A DNA stretch of 64,000 bases from Plenodomus lindquistii (taxonomy: Eukaryota > Ascomycota > Dothideomycetes > Pleosporales > Leptosphaeriaceae). The notes beneath the pieces were generated by a model. That model was not told the DNA's origin. It ran no database searches and was given only the letters and a program-made list of their open reading frames with translations. Both the position numbers and the translations under genes were made by a program. Numbering within the stretch: the first letter of the stretch is position 1; every line of letters starts with the position of its first letter. This document shows, piece by piece, positions 40,343-54,318 of this stretch. Location: contig JANUWI010000022.1 in NCBI GenBank assembly GCA_025504975.1, forward strand, positions 310,001 to 374,000, given 5' to 3'.

Positions 40343-40351
40343 ATAGTATTT
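40339..40351 (+). repeat. Target-site duplication, right of LINE-1
   Basis: Copy of the 13 bases at 33,308-33,320 ('actaatagtattt'), identical in sequence. Confidence 0.9.
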
Positions 40352-41206
40352 AAAAATCTATTACATCCTCTTTATATATTATAGAAATATAATCTAGTAT
40401 AACTTTTATATTATAGAGTTTATATAGTAGAAATAAGCTTAAAGGTATATATTTCTATATAAGTAACTATATAGATATACGCAGCTCTATATAAACTATA
40501 AACCTATATTTACTATATAAAAAAACTTTAAAATAGTAACTAAATAATAATAATACTCTATATACAATGCTTATAGTAAAGTAAAGTACTAGATAAAAAT
40601 ATAAAAATTTATATTTATCTAGTATATACTAGTAACTACTATATAGAAATAGTAGTACTAAAGTATATTAATAGTATTTCTATATAGTAGTAGTAATAAT
40701 TAGATAGAAAATAAATATTTTATAAAAAAAATATAAATAATATAAAATTTTTTATAGTAAGTAGTCTCTATTATAGAAAAAATATAGTATATTAATTCTA
40801 GAGTAGTAAAAGATTATAATAATAGTTAGCTAAAAAAAAAGATTTATACTACTAGTATATAAAGATTATATAGAAAAAAAATCTAAAACTAGTTAATAAA
40901 AATTAATAGATACTAGAAAAATAATAAAAAAACGTATAAATAATAATTAAAAACAATAAAAAAAAATTAAATTAAAAAAAATAGAAAGATAGATAATAGG
41001 ATAAATAAAAAAAATAGAAATAATAAATATAATAATAGTAAAAATTATAAAAGTTACAAATAGAATAATAGTAAAAGTAATACTAGTAAAAGTAATAATA
41101 GAAATAATAATTAAAATACTAATAAAAATAAAAATAAAAATAAATTTAGTAGGAATTAATTCTAAATAGACTCTTTTTTTATTTTAGGCAGCTTTTTCTA
41201 ATATAT

Positions 41207-41502
41207 AGCTATTTTAGAAATAAATTTTAATATAAAGCTAAGTAGGTTATTATTAGAGCTAAAAATATAAAATAAAAATAGGAGACTATAGTAATTTTTT
41301 TTAATCTTTTAAAATTATAGGTATATTTTTAGCTATTTTATTTATAGCGTTAGAAAAAAGATTTAAAAAAAGTTATATTATTACAGCGGCTTAAATTTTT
41401 TTTTTTTTTTTTCTAGAGGCCTACCTCTCTATAATAGCTCTATAAACACCCCTGTTTTTAAATAGCCTCTACTCTAATTTTAAACAGCTTTTTTTAAAGT
41501 AT
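41207..41502. repeat. IGS ~300-bp subrepeat, unit 3 (one copy)
   Basis: A single 296-base copy between two 'agctatttt' boundaries. Copy number matches unit 1, in line with other evidence that units 1 and 3 are close relatives. Confidence 0.85.
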
Positions 41503-41740
41503 AGCTATTTTATATAACTATTTATCTATTAGCTATCTATACTTTTATAGCCTTTTTAGCTATAGACTACCTACTCTTTTTTACTATCTATATTTTAGCT
41601 ACCCCTTTTACTAGAAAATACTAATTCTATAACTAGTTTTTTTTTTAAATTACTTTAAAATAGTGTTTTACTACCTACTCTATAGAACTACAGCTAATTA
41701 ATTCTTTATAGAGTTAAAGTAGAGATTAACTAAAAATCTT

Positions 41741-41800
41741 TAAAATAAAAAAAAGTAAAAAAAAAAAAAAAAAAATAAAAAAAATAAAATAAAAAATAAA
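41741..41800 (-). terminator. A/T tract downstream of 28S, unit 3 (possible Pol I terminator region)
   Basis: Same tract and distance from 28S as in the other units. Confidence 0.35.
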
Positions 41801-41913
41801 GTAAAAGTAGAAATAAAAGTAAAAAAACTCTTTTTTTTTAAAAACTACTACCTATTAATAGGCTTTACGTTTATAAATAAAAAAAGTATAATATTCTAAT
41901 TTTAACTAAGCTA

Positions 41914-44900
41914 GTAGTAGGTTTACGTTTAGTAGCTTATAATAATAAAGCTATTTAACTACTTATATAACCTAGCTAGATAACTAAATTATCTATAAAA
42001 AATTTAATTCTACGTACTATATAATTATAATATACTAGCTAGTAACTCTAATTTTAATAGGGCTACTAATACTAATCTAGTAAAGTTCTAGACTAAAAGC
42101 CTATTTATATCTAACTAGTATAGGTAGAAATTACTCTATTCTAGTATAGATTCTAATTTAAAAGCGTTTAGCTATAATTTAGTAGATAGTAGCTTTATAG
42201 CAATACCTAGTTAAATAGCTATAAAAACTAATTATCTAAAACTGCAGTTCTTTTTATACTAAGTAGTATTACTATTAGAGTAAAGTTAGTAGTAGAGTAA
42301 AACTAATTTATTTTATAATAGTCTAAATCTAGCTTATATTCTCTATTAGTAAATAAATAATCTAACGTTTACTAAATTCTACTTTAGTATAATAGAAAGA
42401 GCTAATATTAAAGAATTAAAAAGTAACGTTACTATAAACGCTTAGCTACTATAAACTAGTTATCTCTATAGTAACTTTTCTAGTACCTTTAGCTTTAAAT
42501 TTTAAAGAACTAAAAAATTAATAGGCTACACTTTTATAGTTTATATTTATACTAAAAATTAAAATTAAAAGAACTTTTACCTTTTTACTCTACTAGAGAT
42601 TTCTATTCTCTATAAGTTTTTTTTAGAATACCTATATTATAGTTTAATAGATGTGCTGCTCTAGCTAAACTTTCTATCTAATAATATTTTTAACCTAGAT
42701 TAGCCTATAAAAAACTTTAAACGCTAGAAGTTAGGTAGTAAAGCCTAGCTCTGCTTTATTAAATAAATAAAAAAATAATAAAAATAGTAGTATTTTACTA
42801 GTACTAAAGCTTCTATTTATTTTATACCCTCTATATTTTTTTATAATATTAAACTAGAGTTAAGTTTAATAAAGTTTTTTTTCTCTACTAATTTAGCTAA
42901 GCCTGTTCTCTTAGCTGTAGTTTTACTAGATAGTAAATAGAGATAGTAAAAATTTTATTAATCTATTTATACGCGTTACTAATTAGATAATAAAGTATTT
43001 AGCTACTTTAAAAAAATTATAGTTACTTTTACTATTTATTTATACTTAGTTAAATTTTTTTACTTTAATATTTAAAGCACTAGGTAGAAATTATATTATA
43101 TTAATACTACTTTCTAGCTATTATAATACTATATTTTAATTAGATAGTTAGATTTCTTTTATCTATACTAGTTTTAAATTAGTTATTAAATATACACTAG
43201 ATAGCTAAAGCCTACTAAAAGTATTTATACTCTAGTACTAAAAAGTGCCTACTTTATAGCTAGTGCTTTTCTATACTAAAGGCGTTTTTTTAAAGCCTAA
43301 CGTATCTAACTTTTAGAGCTAATCCTTTTTCTAAAATTATAGATCTATTTTACTAACTTTTTTTATCTATATTATTTTATTAACTAGAAGCTTTTTACTT
43401 TAGAGACCTGCTATAGTTATAAGTATAATCTAGTATAAAAACTATTTTTTTAAATAGATTTTTAAAGCTTATTAAAAGTGTACTAAATACTATAAAAGTA
43501 TAGCGCTTTTCTAGCTATTAAACCCTAGCTCTAGATAAACTAATTTTAGAGTAATAAACTATTAAAAAAAAAAAAGAACTTTTTTTAAAGCTTCTACTAA
43601 AGTCTCTACTTTTAGTGATATTACTATAGAGAATTTATATCTAGGTGCTAGAATATTAACTAGCTTTTTTTTTAAAAGCGCAGTATAAACGCTAATATTA
43701 AAATAGAATTATTTTATTTTTTAGAATTAACTAACCTATATCTAACTACTATTTATATAGAACTTTTCTCTACTTTAGTTTTTAAAATTTTTATTTAAAT
43801 ATTTACTACTACTACTAAAATCTATACTAAAGGCTATTTTACCTAGAGTTACTTTTAAAGCTTTATTATAAGCCTTTACGCCTGCCTACTTACTAGAGCT
43901 TAAATTTTACTCTAGTAGTAGAGTATAAATAACACATTTAAACGCTATCTATTTATAGAGCTAGTTTATTTAGTAGGTAAGTTATTATATACTTTTTAAT
44001 AAATTCTAACTTCTATAGCTACTATTCTACTATCTAAATAAACTAATATCTTTTATAGTATCTAATAAACATATATTCTAGTACTTTAACTCTATATTTA
44101 GTTTATTCTATATTACTAGTTCTATTTACTAAAAATAGCTTACTAGTAATAGTATATTTAAATGTCTATATTTAATTAAGTAATAAAAACTTTTTATATA
44201 TTTAAAGTTTAAAAATAAATAAAAGTTATTTTAATCTCTAAACCTCTAATTATTTATTTTATTTTATAAAACTAAATATATTACTACTATTTTAAAAGAA
44301 ACTTTAGTAGGAACTAGCTACTAGATAGTTTAATTAGTTTTTTACCTTTATACCTAAATTTAATAATTAATTTGTATATTAGAACTACTACAAGCCTCTA
44401 CTAGAGTTTTCTCTAGCTTTACTCTATTTAAATATAGTTTACTATTTTTTAGGTCCTAATAGCTATACTTTTACTTAAATCTTTTTAAAAATATTAGAAT
44501 TAGTTAATAGTGCGCCTATAAAAATTTCTACTTTTATTTACTTTTATTACGCGTTTAGGCTTAATATTTAAATACTTATATAGATATTAGACTTTTTAGT
44601 TTATATTTTAAAATAGGCCGCTTATAGCTATTACGCTAGTATTCTAGTAAATATATAGACTTTAGTTTAGGCTAGTTATATATTATCTCTTTTATAAAGC
44701 CTTTCTAAAAAAAAGTATATAATAAAAACTTTTATCTAACTACCTAAACTAATACTAGCCTATCTATAGAAAAGTATACTAGATAAAAGCCTAGATAAAT
44801 AACTATAGGCAAGTTTAGCTATAAGCGCTTTTTTTTTAATAATTTTATATACTATTTAACTTTTTTTCTAAAGTACTTTTTATTTTTTAATTACGCTACT

Positions 44901-45249
44901 TATGCGCTATTAGTCTTTAGCTAGTATTTAGCTTTAGAAAAAATTTACTTTCTATTTAGAGCTGTATTTCTAAATAACTTAACTTATTAAAAGGGCTTTA
45001 TATAGTAAAGGCTAGTAACTATATATAGAATTCTTACCCTCTATAATATTCTATTCTAAAGAATTTAAACTACTACTAACGCTAAAGCGCCCTCTATAAA
45101 TTATAATTTAGACTTTAAAAAAGCTAGATTTTAAATTTAAGCTATTACTACTTTACTTACTATTACTAGAGTAATCTCTATTAGTTTCTTTTTTTTTATT
45201 TATTAATATGCTTAAGTTTAGCAGGTATTTCTATCTAATTTAAAGTTAA
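41914..45249 (-). rRNA. 28S rRNA pseudogene, rDNA unit 3
   Basis: Large-subunit rRNA gene of 3,336 bases with landmarks at the same offsets as in the other copies (ITS4-type region 45,192-45,211, sarcin-ricin region 42,245-42,260). In the 3' half it shares derived bases with unit 1, for example 'cttttactatttatttatac' near 43,025, where units 2 and 4 retain C. In the middle it also has private changes ('ctttagctagtatttag' near 44,925). It is a RIP-inactivated copy. Confidence 0.93.
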
Positions 45250-45403
45250 AAGCTAATAAAAAGTTTTAATAGATACTAATAATTAAAGTAAAAGGCGTAA
45301 AATATACTATACTCTAGGCTTATATACTAGCTACTAATTATTTTAAAGTAAATTTTCTAAAGGAGAAATATACACCTAATACTAAGTAATACTTAAAAGT
45401 ATA
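45250..45403 (-). other. ITS2, rDNA unit 3
   Basis: The 154-base internal spacer between 28S and 5.8S, RIP-mutated. Confidence 0.8.
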
Positions 45404-45561
45404 AATAACGCTTAAATAGACATACTCTATAGAATACTAAAAGGCGTAATATACGTTTAAAAATTTAATAATTTACTAAATTCTATAATTTATACTATTT
45501 ATTGCATTTTACTACGTTTTTTATTAATACTAGAACTAAAAGATCTATTATTAAAAGTTAT
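45404..45561 (-). rRNA. 5.8S rRNA pseudogene, rDNA unit 3
   Basis: The conserved core on + reads 'attgcattttactacgtttt' followed by 'actagaactaaaagatct'. Length and context are the same as in the other copies. Confidence 0.92.
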
Positions 45562-45744
45562 AATAATTATATTCTTACTAATACTAACTATAATTATAAA
45601 AGATTTAATTTTATTCTATTAATAGATAAACCTGCTAAAGAAATAAGTAGTACGTAAAAAATATAAATAGAATTAGAAAAAAGTAAGCTAGTATATAGAG
45701 TAAAAAACCTAGAGTACTAGTATTAACCTTTTTAATAAAAAAAT
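45562..45744 (-). other. ITS1, rDNA unit 3
   Basis: The 183-base internal spacer between 5.8S and 18S, RIP-mutated. Confidence 0.8.
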
Positions 45745-47999
45745 AATAATCCTTCTATAGGTTTACCTATAGAATAGATAGACTAGAAGTGCGCGTTAGA
45801 GGGAGTAATAACCCTTTAAACTACGTATTCTATCTCTAGTATTTCTAAAAAAGCCTAACTATATTTTAAGCAGATTTAAAAATAAAATCTACTTATTTCT
45901 ATTTAGTCTATAAACGTTCTCTATATTTAGTAATCTAGATAATTACTATAAATAACTTATTTTATAATAATAAAAACTTTACTACAGATTGCCTATTTTA
46001 CTACTATAAAAATATAGTAGTTTATCTTTTTTACTATTACTATACTCTATAATTTTCTATAGACTACTATTTAATTTTCTAGAATAGCTTAGTATAAAAA
46101 GCTTTAAAAGTTTTTTATAATTTAAAAGTATTACTAATAGAGAAACGTTAATTTATATAAAGCTACTTTTATTTAGAGTTACGTAGCTACTATTTCTAGC
46201 TATAAAAGCTTTTATAAATGTATAAAAAATTAACTTTATTATAACTTTTATTTCCTCTAAATAACTAAGTTTAATAAACTTTCTAGTTTAGAGTAGTTAT
46301 TACTAACCTTTTTAAACTAGTCTAAAAGCTTTATTAAGCTATTTAATTAGTAGTAGTAATAGGCAGTGTATATAAAAAGTAGAGATATAATTAATATATA
46401 CTAATAATACGCGTTTACTAGGCATTTTTTATTAAAAAGTAATAATTATAATACTCTATCTCTAGTATAATAGAGTTTAATAAAATTACCTAAACCTTTT
46501 AGTTAAAGTAAAAAACTTATTAGCTCTATTAGTATAGCGCGCGTATAGCCTAGAATATCTAAAGGCATTATAGACCTATTATTACTTTAAACTTCTATTA
46601 GATTAAGCTAATAGTTTTTTTAAAAAGCTAGTAACTAGCTAAAGCTAGCCTAGCTATTTAGTAGGTTAAAGTTTTATTTATTATTATAATTAAGTAGATA
46701 AATTACTCTACTAACTAAAAATAGCTATACACTACTATATAAAAAATTAAAAAAAAGTTTTTAATCTATTAATTTTTATTTTATCTAGACCTAGTAAATT
46801 TTTCTATATTAAATTAAATTAAACTATAGACTCTACGCCTAGTAGTACCTTTCTATTAATTTCTTTAAATTTTAGCTTTATAACTATACTCTCTCTAAAA
46901 CCTAAAAACTTTAATTTTTTATAAAGTACTAAATAAGTTAGAAAAAAAATATTATTTAATCTCTAGTTAGTATAGTTTATAGTTAAAACTATAATAGTAT
47001 CTAATTATTTTTAATCTTCTAACTTTTATTTACTAATTAATAAAAATATTTTTAGTAAATACTTTTATAGTAGTTAGTTTTTAATAAATCTAAAAATTTT
47101 ACCTCTAATAATTAAATACTAATGCCTCTAACTATCTCTATTAATTATTATAGTAGTTTTAGAAACTAATAAAATAGAACTATACATTCTATTCTATTAT
47201 TCTATACTAATATATTTAAATAAAGGCCTACTTTAAACACTTTAATTTTTTTAAAGTAAAAGTTCTAGTCTCTAACACGCCTAGTAAAAGGTATAAAGTT
47301 CTTTAGAAAAAAGGTCTAGCTAGATAAATACACGCAGTAAAGTAGATCTACTAGCTAGATCTAAGTTTTAACTATAAACTTTTTAACTATAATAATTTTA
47401 ATATATACTATTAGAGCTAGAATTACTACAGCTACTAGTACTAGACTTACCCTCTAATTATTTTTTATTAAAAAGTTTAAATTATATTTATTTTAATTAT
47501 AAAATCTAAAAAAGCTTTATATTAGTATTTATTATTACTACTTTTTTATATTAGAATTAGGTAATTTACGCGCTTACTACTTTTTTTAGATATAGTAGCT
47601 ATTTTTTAGGCTTCCTCTCTAGAATTAAACTCTAATTTTTTATTATCTATTAAAACTATAGTAAGCTAATACTTTACTATTAAAAGTTAATAGAGTAGAA
47701 ATTTAAATAAACTGTTGCTAGCGTAAAGCTATATAATCTATAAAGTTATTATAAATTACTAAAAAACTCTAAAAGACGTTAGTTTTTTATCTAATAAATA
47801 TACTTTTTTTAAAGTTAGAGTTTTTAGTATATATTAGCTCTAGAATTACTATAGTTATCTAAGTAGTAAAGTACTATTAAATAAATAATAACTAATTTAA
47901 TAAGTTATTTATAGTTTTATAGTATAATTACTTATTTTTAGATATATATAGCTTAATTTTTAAAATAAGTATATAACTACTAGCAGAATTAACTAGGTA
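45745..47999 (-). rRNA. 18S rRNA pseudogene with group I intron, rDNA unit 3
   Basis: Small-subunit rRNA gene of 2,255 bases including the intron, read from 47,999 ('agcagaattaactaggta' on +) to 45,745. The 3' end reads 'aatccttctataggtttacc'. The decoding-site helix region near 46,363 keeps 'ggcagtgtatata', with RIP changes relative to unit 4, which still has 'ggcggtgtgtata'. Not functional by mutation load. Confidence 0.94.
45775..46232 (-). ncRNA. Group I intron (S1506 position), rDNA unit 3
   Basis: 458 bases, same site and same core order as in the other units. The Q/R region on + reads 'aactttactacagattgcct' and the S/P7 region lies near 45,894-45,918. The P element has been mutated to 'aagttttttataattt' on +, which should weaken core pairing. 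Confidence 0.87.
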
Positions 48000-48725
48000 A
48001 TAATTCTAATACTTAAAATACTAAAGCGTTTAAATACTACCTCTATAAAAAAGTAGAAAGTACGTAGTAAAAAGCTATAAAAGTAACTTTTAATTCTCTA
48101 TATTAATAGCGTATAAAGCGCTACTATAATAGATAACTAATTTAATTACTTTTACTAAATTTTTTAAAGTGTAGTTTATAATAGAGCCTAGTAAATATTT
48201 CTATTTAGTTAAACCTACTATATACGCCTTTTAAATAGAGAAAACTTATACTTTACTATATATACTAGGCATAGATACTTAGTAAAGCTATTTTTTAAAA
48301 TCTAGTAAATAGTTTAGTAATACTAGCTATTTATAGACTCTAATTATTACCTACTACTAATATTTTAGTAATAGAACTTTAGGTACTAATTTTAAACTTA
48401 GGCGTAATATAAATATATTACTTTACTATATAAACTAGAGCCTACCTAAAAAAAAAAAAAGTAATTACTAAACCTCTAATAACTAACTAACTAGAGTAAA
48501 CGTAGCTAATTAAAAATCTAGAAAATAAAGCTTACCTATATAAAACTAAAGTGTAATAATTTAAAAAAATACGCTAGGTTTATAAGCTATTATATAAGCT
48601 ATATACTTTATTTACCTTTAGTATTAGAAAGTATAGGCGTAGATACTAGTAAATATTACTACTTTAGTATCTAATAATATTTAATTAACACCTATATACT
48701 GCCTAATAGATAGCTAGGTAGTTAA
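48000..48725 (-). promoter_or_regulatory. 5' spacer / 5' ETS, rDNA unit 3
   Basis: The 726 bases between the 18S start and the target duplication of LINE-2. The length is identical to units 1 and 2, so LINE-1 and LINE-2 entered at the same base of the spacer. Confidence 0.6.
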
Positions 48726-48738
48726 ACTAATAGTATTT
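48726..48738 (+). repeat. Target-site duplication, left of LINE-2
   Basis: The 13 bases 'actaatagtattt'. The right copy at 55,757-55,769 differs by one T-to-C. Confidence 0.9.
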
Positions 48739-49167
48739 TAAAAAATAATAATTTCTAAAACTAACTAATTTTTACTACTACTACCTCTAGACCTTTAATT
48801 TTTATAGTAATTAATTTAGTAAAGTTACTTTATTTTTTTTTATAAATAGCCTAAACGCGTACGCGTATTAGATTATTTATTTAAAATTTTTTTTTCTATA
48901 AAATATTTCTAGGTTATTTTTTAAAAAATAGTACTATTTTTCTAGACTAATTACGCTATAAATATTAATAACTATAATTTCTAAACCTACTTTAATATAT
49001 TTATAATAGCGCTTTAGACATACTTTAATAGCCTACTAGAAAATAAAGAAGTAAAAATAAAATTCTAGTTTATATAATATAAATAAATTATAGCCTTTTT
49101 TACTAATACTTTTACTTTTTTAAAGACAGCCTTTATACTAGTAGCTACTATAATATAATATTTTAAA

Positions 49168-51058
49168 AATATTACTATTAATAAACGCTTATTAAAATAA
49201 TTAGTTACTTTTTTTAAAAAAAAGTTATTTTTTTAGCTATACTAATACAGCGTAAACGCTGTAGATATAGCCTAGAAAGTTATTTACTATATCTAATTTA
49301 TAATACTTTCTAGTAGTCTACTAGCAGAACTACTAGGCAGTATTACCTCTATTTAAGTTATAATTATAAATAATAGATACTATAATATAGTAACTAAAGC
49401 TACGTACTAAAGCAGGTTTAAAAAGTTTATCTCTAAAGCTTTTACTAATATTAAAAAAGCTAACTTTAATAGCATAAAAAAGCTACTTTCTAGTAATATT
49501 AATATCTATATAAATAGCTTTAGTATAAAAAATAGAATTCTATTATTCTCTACTATCTAGCTACTAAAAATAGGCAGCGTATAGCTTATACTTTCTATCT
49601 ATAAAGTAATTATAAATAACGTGCTAATATCTAAAGTAGACTTTTTAAATAGAGGCTAATAGAGCTTAATCTAAATACTAAAAACTAATAACTTTAAATT
49701 AATTCTAGAAATAACTATTCTATATATAGGCTAGTTATTCTCTAAAAATAGCTAAAAGAAATTATATATATTAATAATTATTTTATTTAACTACCTAGAA
49801 AACGCTAATATAGTAATTTATTATAGAATTAACTAGAAAAAAAAATAACTAGACACTGCTTTTTATAATAAAGCAAGAAAAATTTTATAATATGTAAAGT
49901 GCTATTAATTTAGATATACATACTATATACTAGAATATAATAGAATCTAATATAACTAACTCTAAATATACTGCTTCTATATAAGCGCTTATTAATTTAA
50001 TAAGTATTTTAATAAAATTTAATTAAAGTATAATAACTATAGTAGAAGCTACGCTGTTACTAATCTTTTATATAAATTTTAATAAAAAAAAAAAACTAAA
50101 GTATAAATATTTAAAGCTAACCTCTAGTAATAGTACTTTATTTTCTACTTTTAAATATTAATAAAAAAGTAGGCAAGTAAGTAAAATATAAATAATTAGT
50201 TTAACTTTAAAAATCTAAATAAAAACACGCTAACTAAAAGTAGTAACGCGCTAATAATAGCTTTTTTTTTATTTATTATATTAGCTATATTCTAGTTTAA
50301 TAACTTATCTAAAATAGCCTAGAACACTCTAAAAAGCCTAGAAGGTTTAAGTAAAAGCGCGCTAGAAATTACTAATAGATAAAAAAAAAAAAGCGTAGAG
50401 ATATAGACAAGTTACTAAACTAGTTAAAATCTAGAGATAGTAGTAAAAATTATACTACTACCTATAAAAACCTCTATACTAGTAGAAAAGTTTTTAAAAA
50501 AAAAAAATACCTACTAGGTAAAGCTTATACTCTAAAACTACTTTAAAAGTTATTAACGCCTAAAATTAGCTTTCTAGAGCCTCTAACTACTTTTACACTT
50601 TTTAAAGTAGAACTATACTAAATTAATAAAGTATAGAAAAATAAAATAAAAAAGGTTTAATAGTTTAAAATAGAACAGCGCTAAATCTACTAAAGAGTCT
50701 AAAAAGAATAGTAAATAGTTATTAATAACACACTATCTAAGTAGCTAAAACTAGAGTAATAGAGGTATAAAACTACTAAATCTATATAGAGTAAAAATAG
50801 TAGTTAAAGCTTTACTAAAAATCTATTTTTTTAATTTAACGCTTTAGAGATAGAATATCTCTAAAGTTTATCTCTATACCGCTAGCTAGCGTAATTAAAG
50901 AAAAGAGTAAAACTAATTAATCCTCTAGTTAACTAACTATTAGACTTTAAAAATAACCTTTTTAGTAAAAGGTTACGCTAGCTTTTACCTAAATTTTTAG
51001 AAAGTAACTAGAGTACTAGTATAAATAAAAAAACTAAAGTATCTACTAATACTAATCT
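49168..51058 (+). pseudogene. LINE-2 ORF1 (Gag-like) remnant
   Basis: Counterpart of the LINE-1 ORF1 remnant at a constant offset of 15,418. It has the same zinc-knuckle codon spacing, with Cys/His codons mostly turned to Tyr. The segment 'atatactgcttctatataag' near 49,966 keeps one Cys codon (TGC) that LINE-1 has lost, which supports the reading of these codons as cysteines. Confidence 0.63.
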
Positions 51059-51167
51059 ATATATAGATAAGTATAAATATAAAAATATATAAAAAAAATA
51101 AAGTATAAAATTTTATCTATAGCGCTCTACCTTATTATCTATAATATAGGTAAGTTTTATAAAATAT

Positions 51168-54100
51168 ATACTACTTTTTTTACTAACTAATTATATTTAG
51201 AGGCTAATATTATTTTAATTTAAAAACTATAGTATAATATATTTAGTAATATATAAACTACTATAAATTACTATAGATATTAGATAATTTTTAAACCCTC
51301 TAGTAAAGCTAAAACTACTATTTATATTAATAAAAAGTTAGAAGTAAATACTACTAGAGTAGTTAAAAAAATAAATAATATTACTATAGTATACTTTACT
51401 ATAGTAATAGAAACACTAGTTCTAATTATAAACGTTTATAACTAAATTAGCTTTAATATTTTTATTAATTTAGACGCTTATCTAATCTATGTAGTTATAA
51501 AGAATTTAAAAGCTAAAGTAGTAATTACTAGAGATTTTAACACCTACTATTAAAATTAGAAACTAAATAGAAGAAATAACTAGTAGAGGCTATTACTTTA
51601 TAAGCTTATAGAAATTTATTTATTTATATAACTACTTATACTAGGCATAGTAACTTAGCTACTTTTTTAAAATAATCTAGTTTTTAAACTTTTAACGCTA
51701 GACTTAGTTTTTATAAGTATAAATATTAGATAATAAGTACTAAAATATAAAATAGATAGTAATAAAAACTAGCTATTAGACTATTTACTAGTATTTATAA
51801 CCTTTGTAGATTATTAACTAGAACTAGAGATAACTTTTAAAAAACCTACTTAGAAAGATATAGATATCTAAATATTAAATAGCTATCTAGATATCTATCT
51901 ATACTAGAGTACAGACTTATAGCTAGATACCTATAAAAACGTAGATAAATATATAGCCTATTTATAATTAGTTCTAAATAAAATAACTAAAGTTATAACG
52001 CTAAAATATACTATTTATCTCTAGTATTCTAAGCTAGGCTTTCTACTAGAACTTAACACGCTTAAATAAAAAGTAAATATATTAAAAAAAAAGCAGCGTT
52101 TAAGCCTAGAATTTCTAGAGTTTAGTAAACTAGTACGCTTAGCTATATATAAATAGTAAACTAAAGTTTATAAATAGAAAAAAATAATATTTTATAATAA
52201 TATAGCTAAAGCTAATAATTCTTTAGAGCTTTAGAAACTAATCTAGATATATAAAAATTAAGCTAAACTAAAGCCTAAAAAATAGCGCCTACTACCTTTT
52301 ATAATTAAAAACTATAAAGTTAAAAGTAAAGAATAAATAGCTATATTTAGAAGTAAATTCTTTCTATTAACTATAATAAATAGATATAATAGTAATATAG
52401 ATATAAGTAACTATTCTACTCTACACCTATTCTACTATATAACTGCTAATAAAATTTATACTACTATTAAATATAGAGTAAATAAAAAAGCGCTAGACGC
52501 TAATAGTATTTTTTAGAAAATTTTTAAAATAGTAAACTAAACTAAAAAGTCTAAACTTATCTAGTAGCTAATTTAGATCTTTAATATAGCTATAGACCTA
52601 GAGTATTTTTTTATACTTTTTAGATATTTAGTAACTATTTTTCTATAAAAACTAGGCAAGCCTAGTAATATATTAGATTTCTATTAACTAATTACTCTAC
52701 TAAATATAACTAGTAAATACTTTAAATCTATTATTACTTAATAAATCTAGTTTATTATAGAGTAATATCTAACTGTTCTACAGCAGCACTATAGTAGATA
52801 GAAAGGCTAAAGTATAGAAAACTACCTCTATAATACTATAGAAGAAGTTTATAAAGCGTAGAATAAAAATCTACTAGTTACTATAGTATCTATAGATATT
52901 ATAGGCGTTTTTAACTATATATTATACCTCTAGCTGCTTTATAATATAGCTAAAAAAAAGTTAGAGGGTAAATAAATAGTAATTATTTTATTATTTCTAA
53001 TAAACTAGAGTATTTAAATACGTATACCTAACTACTTTAAGCTAAAAAAAAATATTAAAGTTAGAATTCTATTAAAGTTACTTTTATTTTTTTTACTTTT
53101 TATAATTTTTAATTTAGATATTATTGCCTTTAAAAAGACGCCTACCTAGAAAAACTCTAGGTAGTTATTTTCTATTAGCTATATTAATAATATTATATTA
53201 TTTACTATTAGTAAAATAATAGTAGAGACCTATAACTTTCTAGAAATAATAAATTCTAGCTGCTTTTTCTAGGCAGAATAATATAGAAGCTAATTTAACT
53301 CTAAAAAGTTTTAACTAATTTACCTCTACTACCTAATATCGCGACTAAAAGACTTTAATAAAAGAATTAACTTTACAGGCTACTAAATTTAACTAGCTAA
53401 TAAACTTAAAAGAGCTAAAAGCTATATTAAAATACTTAGTATTCTATTTAACTCTACTCTAACTTTTTACTAGTATATTAAAATAGTAGAAAAAAGTATA
53501 AAACGTACTTTTAATACTATATAAATACTAGACAAGTTAATATAGAAAGTTAAAGTAAAAGTAAAGTAGTAGGCTTATAAAATATACGCTATCTCTAAAT
53601 ACACCTATATAGCTTTAATTTAGTATAAAACTATAGTAGATCTAAACTAGAATAAAAATATTAGTAAAAGTATAGCTAAGTTAAATTGCTAATAAAAACT
53701 AGCTACTAACTAAATTATAAAGGGATAGTAAAATACCTCTAGAAAAGTAGCTAAAATTCTAGTATACTTTTTACCTATAAAGTAATAGCTTAATAACCTA
53801 GCTATACGCGTAGTTTTATAAATAGTAATAAAACTATATAGTTATAAACTTATTTTTAGCGTTTAGCTTAATACTAAATACTTTAGTCTACTAGCTACAT
53901 ACATATTTACGCTAGAGAAAAAACTTAAAACTTAAACTTTCTAGCACGTTAAAAAATTAACTACTTTTATAAATAAACTTTAGAGCTAATTTCTATAGAT
54001 AGTATACATAGTAATAAAAGAAAAAGTATTAGCACTTTATTATTCTAACTATAGTAACTATAATTACTATTAGTACGCTAATAGATTAGGTATTAATAGT

Positions 54101-54318
54101 AAAATTAGTGCTACTATAGTTAAACTTTTCTTTAGTATAATACTTATAGCCTATTTTAGAATAAAAAGTAAATTTTTAGTATATAATAGTAAAGCTTATA
54201 TAATTACCCTAGCTATAAAAGCTATTATAGAAGTAAATAAATGCGTTTAAATAGTTATATATATAAATAACTAGAGTTTAGTTTAGACTATTAAAAATCT
54301 AGTTACTACTAGTAGTTA
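51168..54318 (+). pseudogene. LINE-2 ORF2 remnant: endonuclease and reverse transcriptase
   Basis: Counterpart of LINE-1 ORF2. The GDFN-type endonuclease motif lies at about 51,532-51,558 and the RPITLLSITSK-like block at about 52,681-52,716. The catalytic block near 53,179 again reads Asn-Asn. Stops are frequent. Ends are estimated by alignment with LINE-1. Confidence 0.78.

Larger units (their letters stand above)
40352..41913 (-). other. rDNA unit 3, 3' intergenic spacer
   Basis: Spacer downstream of 28S with the same element order as unit 1 and, like it, only one 300-bp subrepeat (41,207-41,502). The conserved hairpin lies at about 40,635-40,690. No 5S gene is visible. Confidence 0.82.
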
